33,030 bases of DNA, taken from the NCBI GenBank assembly GCA_964542055.1, contig CAZITB010000014.1:1-33030 (forward strand). Direction: 5' to 3'. Every line of letters begins with the position of its first letter. Within the stretch, counting starts at the first letter, position 1. This stretch comes from CAZITB01 sp964542055. Its GTDB lineage: Bacteria; Planctomycetota; Phycisphaerae; Sedimentisphaerales; CAMDDF01. A model generated the notes under the pieces. The model made no database searches. It was given only the letters and a program-made list of their open reading frames with translations, and was not told the origin of the DNA. The position numbers and the translations under genes were made by a program. Positions 32,735 through 33,030 of the stretch are shown piece after piece.

Positions 32735-33030
32735 TTAATATTGATTCGTAATTCTGCGGGTTTTAACGCGTATATGGCAGGGTGCGGCACCTGTCAGGGG
32801 GTTGAATGCTTTACGCAGAGTTTGCATGTGATCTTCAAGATTGCCGCTATTTTTCAGAAATTCCAGAAATCGGCCAATGGGTGCGATTGTCAAGCGTCCG
32901 TAGGACAGTTTAAGATCGATGTATTTTAAGGTTTTTTGCTCATTGAAAATAGAATATGCGATCAGATGTGGCAGGGCGGATACACTCTTTTCTGCCAAGC
33001 TGTGACATAATTCAGGCAGGAAGGGCGAAA
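32735..33030 (-). CDS. 3' end of an unidentified gene, cut by the window end
   Basis: The frame is open from the window end to TAA at 32737-32735 (97 codons visible), so the start lies outside. The visible part is basic and soluble, with FLPELCHSLAEKSVSALPHL and GRLTIAPIGRFLEFLK, ending CHIRVKTRRITNQY. A TTG at 32998 could start a shorter ORF, but a continuing larger gene is more likely. It converges on the catabolic operon, 25 bp from the enolase-like stop. No family is recognised. Confidence 0.5.
   Translation of the reverse strand, partial: SPFLPELCHSLAEKSVSALPHLIAYSIFNEQKTLKYIDLKLSYGRLTIAPIGRFLEFLKNSGNLEDHMQTLRKAFNPLTGAAPCHIRVKTRRITNQY

Noticed and set aside
1..33030. CRISPR array or IS element
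   Set aside because: No regularly spaced repeats and no transposase-like protein were seen anywhere in the window.

Overview
The window looks like chromosomal DNA of an anaerobic planctomycete, most likely from class Phycisphaerae (Sedimentisphaerales-like). This is inferred from gene style, not proven. Pointers are a secreted protein ending in a dockerin-like calcium-binding module (26690-27541), an MJ0042-type zinc ribbon on a phage-like protein (1058-1993), a DUF6655-like lipoprotein, paired Gfo/Idh/MocA oxidoreductases with an enolase-superfamily enzyme, and oxygen-sensitive iron-sulfur enzymes ([FeFe] hydrogenases, a BadF/HgdC-type activase).

Layout. (a) 1-2100, minus strand: tightly packed phage-tail-like genes, cut by the window start. 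(b) 2365-9000, minus: a 1527-residue activase/dehydratase fusion, then an AsmA-like exported protein and a lipoprotein that form a pair. (c) 9343-13407, plus: fabH with a good sigma70-type promoter, an OFA-family MFS transporter, and a membrane protein with internal repeats that contains a 10-N assembly gap. (d) tRNA-Pro(TGG) with its terminator on the minus strand, then dinB, whose promoter predicts a leaderless mRNA. (e) 15444-22913, plus: an operon for a trimeric NADH-linked, probably electron-bifurcating [FeFe] hydrogenase (hydC, hydB, hydA), followed by a sensory HydS-type hydrogenase-PAS protein and a SpoIIE/PP2C phosphatase. (f) 22957-26468, minus: an EF-hand/repeat exported protein and a sulfur operon (CstB-like persulfide dioxygenase-rhodanese plus two YeeE/YedE half-transporters). 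(g) 26690-32709, plus: the dockerin-like protein, then a four-gene catabolic operon (nitrilase-family hydrolase, two Gfo/Idh/MocA oxidoreductases, enolase-superfamily enzyme). (h) 32735-33030, minus: the 3' end of an unidentified gene.

The most notable structure is around the hydrogenase operon. Its promoter (TTGACA, 17 bp, TAATAT) carries two 18-bp inverted repeats that each match the Rex (NADH/NAD+ sensor) operator consensus at 17 of 18 positions, with centres 43 bp apart; one overlaps the -10 box. The whole operon is bracketed by a direct repeat of about 123 bp. That repeat is the 3' end of the EF-hand gene, complete and still in frame on the right, and an orphan fragment with the apparently original terminator on the left. 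This suggests that the 7.6-kb hydrogenase block was inserted at, or duplicated with, the 3' end of that gene.

Functionally the hydrogenase genes give NADH/ferredoxin-dependent H2 metabolism under redox control, with HydS and the phosphatase as a likely H2- or redox-sensing output arm. No hydE/hydF/hydG maturase, rex or integrase gene is in the window.
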